Shown here: positions 17,995 through 26,458 of the stretch, one piece after another
How the letters are laid out: the number at the start of each line of letters is the position of its first letter
How positions within the stretch are numbered: position 1 is the stretch's first letter
From: PALSA-926 sp964476835
GTDB lineage: Bacteria > Pseudomonadota > Alphaproteobacteria > Micavibrionales > UBA2020
Assembly (NCBI GenBank): GCA_964476835.1
Contig: CAYZCE010000009.1
Coordinates: 1-64,000 of the forward strand
Direction of reading: 5' to 3'
DNA length: 64,000 bases
The notes under the pieces: model-generated
Databases searched by the model: none
Told to the model about the DNA's origin: nothing
Seen by the model: the letters and a program-made list of their open reading frames with translations, nothing else
Program-made: the position numbers and the translations under genes

Positions 17995-19246
17995 TATCCT
18001 TATGCCCGCGCTCTCGCCCACGATGACCGAGGGCAAGCTCTCCAAGTGGCTCAAGAAAGAGGGCGACACGGTCAAGGCCGGACAAGTCCTCGCCGAGATC
18101 GAGACCGACAAGGCGACGATGGAAGTCGAAGCCGTCGACGAAGGCGTGCTTGGAAAAATTCTGGTGCCCGCCGGCACCGATGGCGTGAAAGTCAATGCCG
18201 TGATCGCGGTGCTGCTAGAAGAGGGCGAGAAGTCCGCCGACATCAAGGCCTCACCCGCCGCCGCGCCCAAGGCCTCTGCCGCGCCCGCAAAGGCGGAAGC
18301 GCCCGCACCGCTCGCAATGATCAAGCCGTCGCAGGAAAAGCAGGCGTCGTCCAATCAATACGGCCGCGTCTTCGTCAGTCCGCTCGCGAAACGCCTCGCC
18401 AAGGAAAAGAACATCGACCTCACGCGCGTGCAAGGCTCCGGCCCGCATGGCCGCATTGTCAAATCCGATCTCGATAAAGCGTCCGCCGCAGCGCCGAAAC
18501 AAGCCGCTGCATCCGCGCCTGCCTCCACCATCGACGCGCGCGCGCTGGCTGACGCTTATCAAATCCCGTACAAGGCCGTGCCCAACTCCGGCGTCCGCAA
18601 GGTCATCGCCAAGCGCCTGACGGAATCCAAGCAGACGGTGCCGCATTTCTATCTCACCATCGACTGCGCACTCGACGAGCTGATGAAGGTCCGCAAGGAA
18701 CTCAACGACGGCGCGCAGGGTTTCAAGCTCTCGGTCAACGACTTCATCATCAAGGCGACCGCCGTCGCGCTGGCCAAGTATCCCGCCGCCAACGTGTCGT
18801 GGACGGACGAAGCGCTACTGCAATACGAGCGCGCCGACGTTTCCGTCGCCGTCGCCACGCCGAACGGCCTCATCACCCCGATCATCAAGGACGCCGCGAC
18901 CAAGAGCCTCAAGGACATCTCGAACGAGATGAAAGACCTCGGTATCCGCGCGCGCGAAGGCAAGCTGAAGCCCGCCGAATTCCAGGGCGGCACCATCTCG
19001 ATCTCCAACCTCGGCATGTTCGGCATCCGCGAATTCAGCGCGATCATCAACCCGCCGCAGGCCGCCATCCTCGCCATCGGCGCGGGTGAGCAGCGCATGA
19101 TCGTCAAGGACGGCCAGCCCAAAGTGGCGACCCTCATGACCGTCACGGCCTCCTTCGACCACCGCGCCATCGACGGCGCCGTCGGCGCGGAGTTCCTGCA
19201 GGTCTTCAAGAAACTGATCGAAAGCCCGATGGGGTTGATCCTCTAA
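17984..19246 (+). CDS. pdhC: Dihydrolipoyllysine acetyltransferase (PDH E2)
   Basis: Core of the PDH complex; transfers the acetyl group to CoA. It is 420 aa: lipoyl domain at 1-78 (ETDKATMEVE), Ala/Pro linker, peripheral subunit-binding domain at about 125-160 (VSPLAKRLAKEKNIDLTRV), a second linker, and the catalytic domain with the active-site His in FDHRAIDGAVGAEFL. It overlaps pdhB by 11 bp and the lpd start by one base, so the complex subunits are translationally coupled. Confidence 0.97.
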   Translation: MPVNILMPALSPTMTEGKLSKWLKKEGDTVKAGQVLAEIETDKATMEVEAVDEGVLGKILVPAGTDGVKVNAVIAVLLEEGEKSADIKASPAAAPKASAAPAKAEAPAPLAMIKPSQEKQASSNQYGRVFVSPLAKRLAKEKNIDLTRVQGSGPHGRIVKSDLDKASAAAPKQAAASAPASTIDARALADAYQIPYKAVPNSGVRKVIAKRLTESKQTVPHFYLTIDCALDELMKVRKELNDGAQGFKLSVNDFIIKATAVALAKYPAANVSWTDEALLQYERADVSVAVATPNGLITPIIKDAATKSLKDISNEMKDLGIRAREGKLKPAEFQGGTISISNLGMFGIREFSAIINPPQAAILAIGAGEQRMIVKDGQPKVATLMTVTASFDHRAIDGAVGAEFLQVFKKLIESPMGLIL

Positions 19247-20616
19247 TGACCGAACAAACTTTCGACATCGTCGTGATCGGCGGCGGGCCCGGCGGCTATG
19301 TGGCGGCGATCCGCGCGGCGCAGCTTGGGTTCAAGACGGCGCTGGTGGAGCGCGAGCACCTCGGCGGCATCTGCCTCAACTGGGGCTGCATCCCGACCAA
19401 GGCGCTGTTGCGCTCGGCGGAAGTCTATCACCTCATGCACCGCGCCGAGGAATTCGGGCTGAAGGCCGACAACATCTCGTTCGATTTCTCCAAGGTCATC
19501 GCGCGCTCGCGTAAAGTGGCGGCTCAGCTCTCGGGCGGCATCGGCCACCTGATGAAGAAGAACAAAGTCACCGTCGTCATGGGCGCGGCCAAGCTGCTCG
19601 GCAAGGGCAAAGTGGCGATCGGCAGCGATACGCTGGCGGCCAAGCACATCATACTCGCGACCGGCGCGCGCGCGCGCGTCATCCCGGGGATCGAGCCGGA
19701 CGGCAAGCTGATCTGGAGCTACAAGGAAGCGATGAACCCGCCCGCGATGCCGAAGTCCGTGCTGGTCATCGGGTCAGGCGCCATCGGCGTCGAGTTCGCG
19801 AGCTTCTACCGCACGATGGGTGCAACCGTCACCATCGCTGAATCCGCCGACCGCATCGTGCCGGTCGAGGACGCCGACATCTCCGCCTTCGTCCGCAAGC
19901 AGTTCGAGAAGCAGGGGATGAAGATCATCACCGGCGCGAAAATCACGCTGACGAAAAACGCCGACAACGTCACCGCCGACATCAACGGCGAGAAAATCAC
20001 CATCGACCGCGTCATCGCCGCCGTCGGCATCTCGCCCAATTCCGAAAATCTCGGCCTTGAGAACACCAAGGTCAAGACCGACCGCGGCTTCATCAAGGTC
20101 AATGAGTGGCTGCAAACCGACGAGCCGGGCGTCTACGCCATCGGCGACGTCGCCGGCGCGCCATGCCTCGCGCACAAGGCCAGCCACGAAGGCGTCATCT
20201 GCGTCGAGAAGATCAAGGGCCTGCCCGACGTGCACCCGCTGAAGCCCGAAAACATCCCCGGCTGCACCTATTGCACGCCACAGATCGCCTCCATTGGCCT
20301 TACTGAAGCCAACGCGAAAGAGAAGGGCTACCAAGTCAAGGTCGGCAAGTTCCCCGCCATCGGCAACGGCAAGGCCATCGCGCTCGGCGAACCGGAAGGT
20401 TTCGTGAAGACGGTGTTCGACGCCAAGACCGGTGAACTCCTCGGCGCCCACATGGTCGGTGCGGAAGTCACCGAACTGATCCAAGGCTTCGGCATCGCGC
20501 GTACGCTCGAGACGACGGAAGCCGAGTTGATGCACACCATCTTCCCGCACCCCACGCTCAGCGAAATGATGCACGAAAGCGTGCTGGACGCCTACGGCCG
20601 GGTCATCCACTTCTAA
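19246..20616 (+). CDS. lpd: Dihydrolipoyl dehydrogenase (E3)
   Basis: FAD-dependent re-oxidation of dihydrolipoamide with NAD+. It is 456 aa. The FAD motif is VVIGGGPGGYVAAIRAAQLG, the redox disulfide GGICLNWGCIPTKALL, the NAD motif VIGSGAIGVEFASFY, FAD motif II in YAIGDVAGAP, and the catalytic His-Glu in FPHPTLSEMMHE. It is the last gene of the PDH operon, its ATG overlapping the pdhC stop. Confidence 0.97.
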   Translation: MTEQTFDIVVIGGGPGGYVAAIRAAQLGFKTALVEREHLGGICLNWGCIPTKALLRSAEVYHLMHRAEEFGLKADNISFDFSKVIARSRKVAAQLSGGIGHLMKKNKVTVVMGAAKLLGKGKVAIGSDTLAAKHIILATGARARVIPGIEPDGKLIWSYKEAMNPPAMPKSVLVIGSGAIGVEFASFYRTMGATVTIAESADRIVPVEDADISAFVRKQFEKQGMKIITGAKITLTKNADNVTADINGEKITIDRVIAAVGISPNSENLGLENTKVKTDRGFIKVNEWLQTDEPGVYAIGDVAGAPCLAHKASHEGVICVEKIKGLPDVHPLKPENIPGCTYCTPQIASIGLTEANAKEKGYQVKVGKFPAIGNGKAIALGEPEGFVKTVFDAKTGELLGAHMVGAEVTELIQGFGIARTLETTEAELMHTIFPHPTLSEMMHESVLDAYGRVIHF

Positions 20617-20708
20617 CCTGCACCGTCATTCCGGCGAAAGCGGGGACGGCAGTTGCTATTTAAATGCGCAGATCATCCAGCGGCGCAGAGGCGCCGCTGA
20701 TAGTCGAG
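20617..20708. repeat. Intergenic hairpin and REP-like motif after lpd
   Basis: This 92-bp gap contains the common 'GTCATTCCGGCGAAAGCGGGGAC' type palindromic repeat unit at about 20626-20648, and a perfect 9-bp stem CAGCGGCGC / GCGCCGCTG with an AGAG loop at 20678-20699. Neither is followed by a T run on either strand, so they look like a dispersed repeat and a structural hairpin and not a classical terminator. Confidence 0.5.
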
Positions 20709-20960
20709 TCAGTCGACTTTCTTCGGTACATAGAATTTGCCATGCACCAGTCCGCTACGCCTGGGATCAATCGGTTGGACACTCACCGTGATCCCGATTT
20801 CACGCGCGGCTTCCTCCATAAGTCTTGCGATTTCCTTCTTGCCTTCGGGAGACAATTCCAGCCCCTTCATGGAAGCGCTCGTATCCTTCGGGACCGCATG
20901 CGCCCAATCGAACGCTTCGCGCATGCTGAGCGGGGCCAGCACTTTGTTCGATTGCTGCAA
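20709..20960 (-). CDS. Small hypothetical protein, start uncertain
   Basis: An open frame giving 83 aa from a TTG, soluble, with a helical middle (SPEGKKEIARLMEEAAREIG) and a basic C-terminus ending KFYVPKKVD. Codon use looks coding. The frame stays open for another 13 codons upstream of the TTG (protein-like FKTSLEKAL) up to a stop, but offers no ATG or GTG. It could be an intact gene with a TTG start, or the 3' remnant of a longer gene. No family recognised. Confidence 0.4.
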   Translation of the reverse strand: MQQSNKVLAPLSMREAFDWAHAVPKDTSASMKGLELSPEGKKEIARLMEEAAREIGITVSVQPIDPRRSGLVHGKFYVPKKVD

Positions 20961-21059
20961 GGCCTTTTCAAGGCTCGTCTTGAAAGCGTCTACAGTTAAT
21001 CAGAACGACAACACTGTTGCCCGCCTCCGGCACTCGGCAAAGGCGATGGATGAAGGTGC

Positions 21060-22964
21060 TTAAAACGTGTGGATCGTCCGCGGCGGCTCCGACAGGCGCA
21101 GGCGGTACATGTAGTAGCTTTCCATCACGCGCTGCACGTAGTTGCGCGTTTCGTAGATCGGCACCAGCTCGACCCAGTCGACGATGTCGATCTTGCCGTC
21201 GCGCGGGTCGCCGAATTCCTTGAGCCACTGGCGCACGTTGCTGGGGCCGGCGTTATAGGCGGCGATGGCCAGCGGGTAATAGCCATCATAGGCGTCGATC
21301 AGGCTTTCAAGATAGGCGGAGCCGAGTTCGACGTTGTATTCCGGATTCCCGGTCAGCTTGTCGGGGTGATAGGCCTTGCCGAGTTTTTTCGAGATATGCT
21401 TCGCCGTCGCGGGCATCAGCTGCATCAAGCCGCTCGCGCCGGCAGGGCTTTGCGCGCTGGTGTCAAACATGCTCTCGCGGTGGACGATGGCGTGGACGAG
21501 CGCGGATTCGGGCTTGTCCGACGGCAGCGCGGGCAGGAGCGGGTAGCCGTCCTCGAACAGGAATCCGCCGAGCTTTTGCTGGATCAGCTTGTTGGCCTCG
21601 ACGGCGTAGCGGTTGCGGCCGGATTCACGCGCGAGGCCGGCGATCAGCACGTAATCCACGCGGTTCTGCGCGCGCAGCAGCAGCTTCAGGAAGAAGGGGT
21701 CGGCGTATTTCGACAGGTTGTCTTTCGCCAGCAAACGTGTCGCCTGCACCAGTTCGTTGCCGTCGAAAGCGGCCTGCGCTTCGGGCGGCACCTGGTCGTC
21801 AGGGAAGGCGGCAGGATCGACGGTGCCGCCGATCTTTTCATGGCTCAACTGGCCGTAGAAGGTGGAGGTGAAGCCCGCCGCCAGCGTATCCCAGTTGCGC
21901 GCGACTTCGGGCGGCTTGTGCAGCGCTTCGGCGGTGCGGGCGAGCCAATAGCCGGCGCGCGCGCGGCTGACGGCGTAGGTCACGGCCTGATAAAAACGGT
22001 CGAAATGCGTATAGGCGCGCTCCGGCTGGTGCAGGAAGCGCAGCGAGAGCCAGCCAAGCGTCCATTCCGCCTGGCTGTAATCGGGGCCGGAGGTCAGGCC
22101 GTGCGATGCGATAATGTGGTAGGCGCGCGCGAAGTCGCGCTTCTCGATCGCGCGGCGGGCGAGGATGTTGCGCTCGCGCCACCAGATGTCGGGGTGCGTC
22201 ACCTTGCGCGGTGCATGCATGAGCAGGTCGTAGGCGTCGTTGTCCTTGTTCATTTGCCGGCGCCAGCGCAGGCGGTCGAACAACAGGCCGCTGTCGTTCT
22301 GCAGCTCGGCGGGCACGGCGCGGATGTCCTTGGGCGCGCGCGACGACAGGCGGCCGAGCGAGATGCGCGCCGTCGCCAGCTTGCGATGGCCGGCGTCGAC
22401 CAGCGGCAGCATGGCCTCGGCTTCCTGATAGCGCTGTTCCCACAGCAGGTTGTCGAGGCGCTCGAGATGCGCCGTCACCGAAAACAGGTTGCGGTAGAAA
22501 CGGGTGAGGTCGGCGGTTTCCTGCTTGTTCAGGTCGGCATCCGGCCAGAACTTGTTGAGGGCGCCGCGCGCGCGGTCGGCGTGGCCGAGCGCGGTCAGAG
22601 CGCCGACGTATTCGCCGATGCCCGATGCCGTCGTGGGCGGGTTCTGGTCGAACCACGCGGCGATCTCGTAGGGCTTGAAGCCGGCCGCCGCCGTCATGCC
22701 TTTTTCCACTTGCGTGCGGAAGGCGGAGAGGCGCGGCCAGTCGGAATTCTCGAGCGTAAACGCCACCATCTCGCGCGTGTCCGGCACGGCTTGCGCCGAG
22801 GGCGGCGCCGTAACAGAAAGCCAGAACAGCAGCTTTTGCGCGACCGGCCCCTGGCCGGCCGAGAGCGATCCTTGCCAGTCCGGCTGGGCCGCCTGCGCCG
22901 GGACGGCCAGCGCGAGGCCGAAAACCAAGGCCAGCAGCCCGATCCGCTTGCCGATCCTGCTCAG
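21060..22964 (-). CDS. slt: Soluble lytic murein transglycosylase
   Basis: Periplasmic muramidase-like enzyme that cleaves peptidoglycan to 1,6-anhydro products. A signal peptide (RIGLLALVFGLALAVPAQAA) leads a long helical superhelix domain, then a C-terminal SLT domain at about the last 170 residues: catalytic Glu in VHRESMFD, then GASGLMQLMP and IAAYNAGPSNVRQWL. No ATG, GTG or TTG occurs in frame just before the signal peptide. The end given here is an approximate CTG position; the nearest in-frame ATG (23099) lies inside divergent dapA and would bury the signal peptide. The start is unresolved. Confidence 0.88.
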   Translation of the reverse strand: MSRIGKRIGLLALVFGLALAVPAQAAQPDWQGSLSAGQGPVAQKLLFWLSVTAPPSAQAVPDTREMVAFTLENSDWPRLSAFRTQVEKGMTAAAGFKPYEIAAWFDQNPPTTASGIGEYVGALTALGHADRARGALNKFWPDADLNKQETADLTRFYRNLFSVTAHLERLDNLLWEQRYQEAEAMLPLVDAGHRKLATARISLGRLSSRAPKDIRAVPAELQNDSGLLFDRLRWRRQMNKDNDAYDLLMHAPRKVTHPDIWWRERNILARRAIEKRDFARAYHIIASHGLTSGPDYSQAEWTLGWLSLRFLHQPERAYTHFDRFYQAVTYAVSRARAGYWLARTAEALHKPPEVARNWDTLAAGFTSTFYGQLSHEKIGGTVDPAAFPDDQVPPEAQAAFDGNELVQATRLLAKDNLSKYADPFFLKLLLRAQNRVDYVLIAGLARESGRNRYAVEANKLIQQKLGGFLFEDGYPLLPALPSDKPESALVHAIVHRESMFDTSAQSPAGASGLMQLMPATAKHISKKLGKAYHPDKLTGNPEYNVELGSAYLESLIDAYDGYYPLAIAAYNAGPSNVRQWLKEFGDPRDGKIDIVDWVELVPIYETRNYVQRVMESYYMYRLRLSEPPRTIHTF

Positions 22965-23000
22965 GAGGGGTAGAGTGGGGGTAACACAAGGAGAAAGCTG

Positions 23001-23912
23001 ATGACGCCGCGTTTCAAGGGTTCCTTCGTCGCACTGGTGACGCCGTTCAAGAAAGGCAAGGTCGATTTCGACGCCTTTCAAAATCTGGTCGAATGGCATA
23101 TCGCCAACGGCACTCATGGTCTGGTCCCTTGCGGCACGACGGGTGAAACGCCGACCCTTCACGAAAGCGAGCACAAGCGCCTGATCGAACTTTGCGTCGA
23201 AGTCGCGGATGGGCGCGTGCCGGTGATTGCCGGGGCCGGCTCCAACGCGACCGAAAAAGCCATCGATCTGGCGCGCCATGCCGAGAAGAGCGGCGCGGAT
23301 GGTATCTTAGTCGTTACGCCTTACTATAACAAGCCTACTCAAGATGGGCTGTACCAGCACTACAAGGCGATCCACGACGCCACCAATATACCCATAATTC
23401 TCTATAACGTGCCGGGCCGCACGGGCGTCGACCTTGCGATTGAAACTGTCGTGCGCCTCGGCGCGCTCAAGCGTGTTGCGGGCATCAAGGATGCTTCCGT
23501 CGACCTTTCGCGTCCGCTGCAGCTGCGCGTGGCGCTCGGTGACGAGTTCATCCAGCTGTCGGGCGAGGACGCCACGGTCGCGGCGTATCTCGCGCAGGGC
23601 GGGCATGGCTGCATCTCGGTCACAGCCAACGTCGCGCCGAAGCTGTGTGCGCAACTGCACGAAGCCTGGGCGAAGAAGGACTACAAGACCTTCGCCCGCA
23701 TCCGCGACACGCTGTCGCCGTTGCACAAATACCTCTTCGCCGAAACCAACCCGGCGCCGGCCAAGTATTGCCTCTCCAAGCTCGGCAAATGCGTGGAGGA
23801 ATTGCGCCTGCCGCTGGTGCCCGTCACCGCGCCGACGCGCGCGAAGCTCGACGAGGCGATGGAATTCGCCGGCCTCTACAAAACCGCGCGGAAGAAGCTG
23901 AAAAGCAAGTAA
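23001..23912 (+). CDS. dapA: 4-hydroxy-tetrahydrodipicolinate synthase
   Basis: First committed step of the diaminopimelate/lysine branch: condensation of pyruvate and aspartate semialdehyde. It is 303 aa, a TIM barrel. Seen: LVPCGTTGETPTL, GAGSNATEKAI, the YYNKPTQDGLYQH segment, the Tyr of ILYNVPGRTG and the Schiff-base Lys in GIKDASVD. AAGGAG precedes the ATG. It runs into smpB after 3 bp, a common alphaproteobacterial pairing. Confidence 0.96.
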   Translation: MTPRFKGSFVALVTPFKKGKVDFDAFQNLVEWHIANGTHGLVPCGTTGETPTLHESEHKRLIELCVEVADGRVPVIAGAGSNATEKAIDLARHAEKSGADGILVVTPYYNKPTQDGLYQHYKAIHDATNIPIILYNVPGRTGVDLAIETVVRLGALKRVAGIKDASVDLSRPLQLRVALGDEFIQLSGEDATVAAYLAQGGHGCISVTANVAPKLCAQLHEAWAKKDYKTFARIRDTLSPLHKYLFAETNPAPAKYCLSKLGKCVEELRLPLVPVTAPTRAKLDEAMEFAGLYKTARKKLKSK

Positions 23913-23915
23913 GCG

Positions 23916-24413
23916 ATGGCCAAAGAGAAGAAAACCGATAACAAGCCGCCCGATACCAACGGCAAGACCGTCGCGCAGAACCGCAAGGCGCGCTTCACCT
24001 ATTTCATCGAGGACACGCTCGAGGCCGGCATCGTGCTGACCGGCACCGAAGTGAAGTCGCTGCGCAGCGGCCAGGCCAGCATCCAGGAAAGCTATGCGAG
24101 CGTCGAGGGCAGCGACATCTTCCTCATCAACGCGCACATCCCCGAATACGCCAAGGCGCACGGCAAGCTGCAGCATGAAGTGCGCCGCCCGCGCAAGCTG
24201 CTGCTGCACCGCAACCAGCTCGACAAGCTGATCGGCGCGATCCAGCGCAAGGGCACCACCATCGTGCCGCTCGAGGTCTACTTCAACAAGCGCGGCATCG
24301 CCAAGGTGCGCCTCGGCATCGCGCAGGGCAAGAAGCAGCACGACAAGCGCGAGACGGAAAAGCAGCGCGACTGGCAGCGCGAGAAGTCGCGCATCATGCG
24401 GGAAAAAGGCTAA
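23916..24413 (+). CDS. smpB: SsrA-binding protein SmpB
   Basis: Binds tmRNA and brings it to stalled ribosomes for trans-translation. It is 165 aa with the OB-fold signatures ARFTYFIEDTLEAGIVLTGTEVKSLR, INAHIPEY and RKLLLHRNQLDKL, and the basic helical tail (KQRDWQREKSRIMREKG) that mimics the codon-anticodon region. It directly follows dapA. No tmRNA gene was recognised in this window. Confidence 0.96.
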   Translation: MAKEKKTDNKPPDTNGKTVAQNRKARFTYFIEDTLEAGIVLTGTEVKSLRSGQASIQESYASVEGSDIFLINAHIPEYAKAHGKLQHEVRRPRKLLLHRNQLDKLIGAIQRKGTTIVPLEVYFNKRGIAKVRLGIAQGKKQHDKRETEKQRDWQREKSRIMREKG

Positions 24414-24416
24414 AGG

Positions 24417-24650
24417 TTATTTGCCCGTGCAGTTGGGGCAAGTGCAGCCGGATGCGCCGGTGCACATGTCCGGCTGGCGGACTTGCAGGGACGAGCCGAA
24501 CGTCATCGTGGAATCGCCGCCGCCAATCGTCAGTTGCTGTTGTTGCGGGCTGGTGGCCAGGCTTTCGTATTTCTCGTCGGGATCGGAGAAACGCGACGTG
24601 CCCGTACTGTCCGCGAATTCAGAATTGCCGTTGCCGATGGAGAGGGCCTA
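24417..24650 (-). pseudogene. Cysteine-rich coding remnant or start-less small ORF
   Basis: A 76-codon open frame on the minus strand, bounded upstream by TAG, that reads like protein (SIGNGNSEFADSTG, then SLATSPQQQQLTIGGG) and ends with a Cys-rich tail (CTGASGCTCPNCTGK). It has no ATG/GTG/TTG near its 5' end; the first ATG is 29 residues from the end. It directly follows the third HExxH paralogue on the same strand. It may be the 3' part of a gene frame-shifted or deleted at its 5' end. Confidence 0.4.
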
Positions 24651-24661
24651 CGCCCGCGTCC

Positions 24662-25507
24662 TCACCGTCGCAAGCCGTGATTTTGGGAGATCTTGTTCTC
24701 GCCGAGGCCAAAACGTGACCGGCCCGGCTTGTCGCCGTACATCTCGATGAGGTCGGCATAAAGGGCGGGCAGGGCGTCCGTCCAGAACGCGGCCTTGCCC
24801 TTGTCGGACAAAGAATCAAGCAGGCTGTTGATCTTGCCGACAGCCACCGGTACCTGAAAGCCGGAAGACCATTCCCCGTCCAATGCGCCACGCACCTCCG
24901 GTGGCATCTTCAATCCCGCCGCGCGCAACGCCTGCCAGAGTTCGTCACGCGTCGCGGGCAGGCGATGCCAGGCCTTGGCGTAGCCTTCGGTCAAAATTTC
25001 ATGCAGCCGCGCCTGTATCTCGATGCCTTGCGAGAAATAACCGAGCCTGTCCTTGTCCGGCTCCTTCCGCGCGACGACGCGCTGGAAGCGGAAGGAAAGG
25101 TTGTCGGGGTCGGAGATGAAATCCGTCATGATGCATGCGGCCTCGGCGGGTGCTGCGACTTTGCGTTTAAAGAACGACGCCTTCTTTCGTCCCGCGTGGT
25201 CGCCCTGCAGGATATGCGTGACCTCATGGCCGAGTGTCGCGGCGAGACGGCCTTGCGCGAGGCTTTTCTCACGCGCCACGCGGATGAAGCGCCGCGCGGC
25301 GCCGATCGGCGAGGCTTCCGCATATTCGTTCTCGGCCGCGCCGGTCAGCGGCTCCAGCGCGATTTTTTGTTCATGCAATACGGCAGGATCAATATCGAGC
25401 CCCTTGGGCGGCCACTCGCCGAAAGAGGCGGTGAGCAGCTCCCGCATCGTCGCATATCCGCGCAGCAACAGTTGGTCGGCCAACCTGTCGCGCGGGTCGG
25501 CGATCAT
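24662..25507 (-). CDS. HExxH putative metalloprotein, tandem paralogue 3
   Basis: A 281-aa protein homologous to the next two upstream genes. Shared landmarks are a start of type RLADQLLLRGYATMRELLTASFGEWPPKG (given here in part: TASFGEWPPKGLDI), the HEVTHILQGDH zinc-like motif, and a C-terminal segment ALYADLIEMYGDK with RFGLGEN. No signal peptide. It overlaps the previous gene by ATGA. Possibly a zinc peptidase or toxin-like enzyme; substrate unknown. Different in sequence from the HExxH pair at 0.5-2.4 kb. Confidence 0.7.
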   Translation of the reverse strand: MIADPRDRLADQLLLRGYATMRELLTASFGEWPPKGLDIDPAVLHEQKIALEPLTGAAENEYAEASPIGAARRFIRVAREKSLAQGRLAATLGHEVTHILQGDHAGRKKASFFKRKVAAPAEAACIMTDFISDPDNLSFRFQRVVARKEPDKDRLGYFSQGIEIQARLHEILTEGYAKAWHRLPATRDELWQALRAAGLKMPPEVRGALDGEWSSGFQVPVAVGKINSLLDSLSDKGKAAFWTDALPALYADLIEMYGDKPGRSRFGLGENKISQNHGLRR

Positions 25508-26436
25508 GCCGGTTTCTGGCCGGGATAGCGCTTGAGGGGGATGTCGGCTTTGGGGTTCTTGCCGAGGCCGAAGCGCTCGCGCCCCTGCTTGTCGCCGTAC
25601 ATCTCGATGAGGTCGGCGTAGATTTCGAGGACGCCCTTGTTCCAGAATTGGTCCTGGCTTTTTTCTTCGAGAGAGTGAACGACTTTATGGATCTCATGAA
25701 TTCTATCATCAATCCCTTTGCCCTTTTCGCCTTGGGCATTCAGGAATGTCTTGGCACTCGCGCCGTCTGGCAAGGCCGCCAATTTCGCCTTGATAGGTTC
25801 CGGCAAATCCACCCCGGCATTCGCCATGGCCGCATGGAATTCATCGATCGTGCTGGGCAAGCGTCCCCACCTTGGATATCCATCTGCGAGAATCTGGTTC
25901 AGGCGCGCCTGCATCTCCGTGCCCTCGCGCAGTGCCTGTTGCCGCATATAATTTATCATGCGTTCGCCGCGCGGAACCGCTATTGCATTGAACTGTTTGC
26001 TGATGGGATTGTCGCCACTGCTGATGACTTTCGCCATGGCAACATTGCTTGCGATCGGGTCCTCAGACCGGAATGAATCAAGAAACCGGTGGAACAGGTC
26101 TTTCTGCAATCTGTAAGAATGGTCGCCTTGCAGAATATGCACGAATTCATGCGCCAAAGTGGAATATAAGGAGCCCCATTCCTGGGAAGCCGAAACGTCC
26201 GCCTTGATCCAGCTTTCGCTTTGAGTGTCCTTAAAAGCCTGCCCCAGCCCCATCACCTTGCCGCCGGTGAGTTCGTAGAGCTTGACGGGCTGGCCATGCA
26301 GGATCGCGGGATTGACGTCCAGCCCCTTGGGCGGCCACTCGCCGAAAGCCATCGTCAGCAGCTCGCGCATCGTCGCATGCCCGCGCATCAGCAGCTGGAG
26401 GGCCATCTCTTCGCGCTTGTCGACGGTTTCCGTCAT
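25504..26436 (-). CDS. HExxH putative metalloprotein, tandem paralogue 2
   Basis: A 310-aa paralogue with LLMRGHATMRELLTMAFGEW near the N-terminus, HEFVHILQGDHS as HExxH motif at about residue 95, and EIYADLIEMYGDK plus RFGLGKNPK at the C-terminus. The conserved GEWPPKG segment is in all three copies. Soluble, no export signal seen. It lies 22 bp downstream of copy 1 and is coupled to copy 3. The acidic ADLIEMYGD block might give the third metal ligand (inference). Confidence 0.7.
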   Translation of the reverse strand: MTETVDKREEMALQLLMRGHATMRELLTMAFGEWPPKGLDVNPAILHGQPVKLYELTGGKVMGLGQAFKDTQSESWIKADVSASQEWGSLYSTLAHEFVHILQGDHSYRLQKDLFHRFLDSFRSEDPIASNVAMAKVISSGDNPISKQFNAIAVPRGERMINYMRQQALREGTEMQARLNQILADGYPRWGRLPSTIDEFHAAMANAGVDLPEPIKAKLAALPDGASAKTFLNAQGEKGKGIDDRIHEIHKVVHSLEEKSQDQFWNKGVLEIYADLIEMYGDKQGRERFGLGKNPKADIPLKRYPGQKPA

Positions 26437-26458
26437 CTTTATTTTTTTCCTTACGGCG

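Noticed and set aside
21069..22973. 634-codon + strand frame opposite the transglycosylase
   Set aside because: Low-complexity antisense shadow; the minus strand encodes a complete SLT domain and signal peptide.
24421..24750. Plus-strand frame with several Cys after smpB
   Set aside because: It is the reverse of the minus-strand coding-like remnant, and has no ribosome site or recognisable domain.
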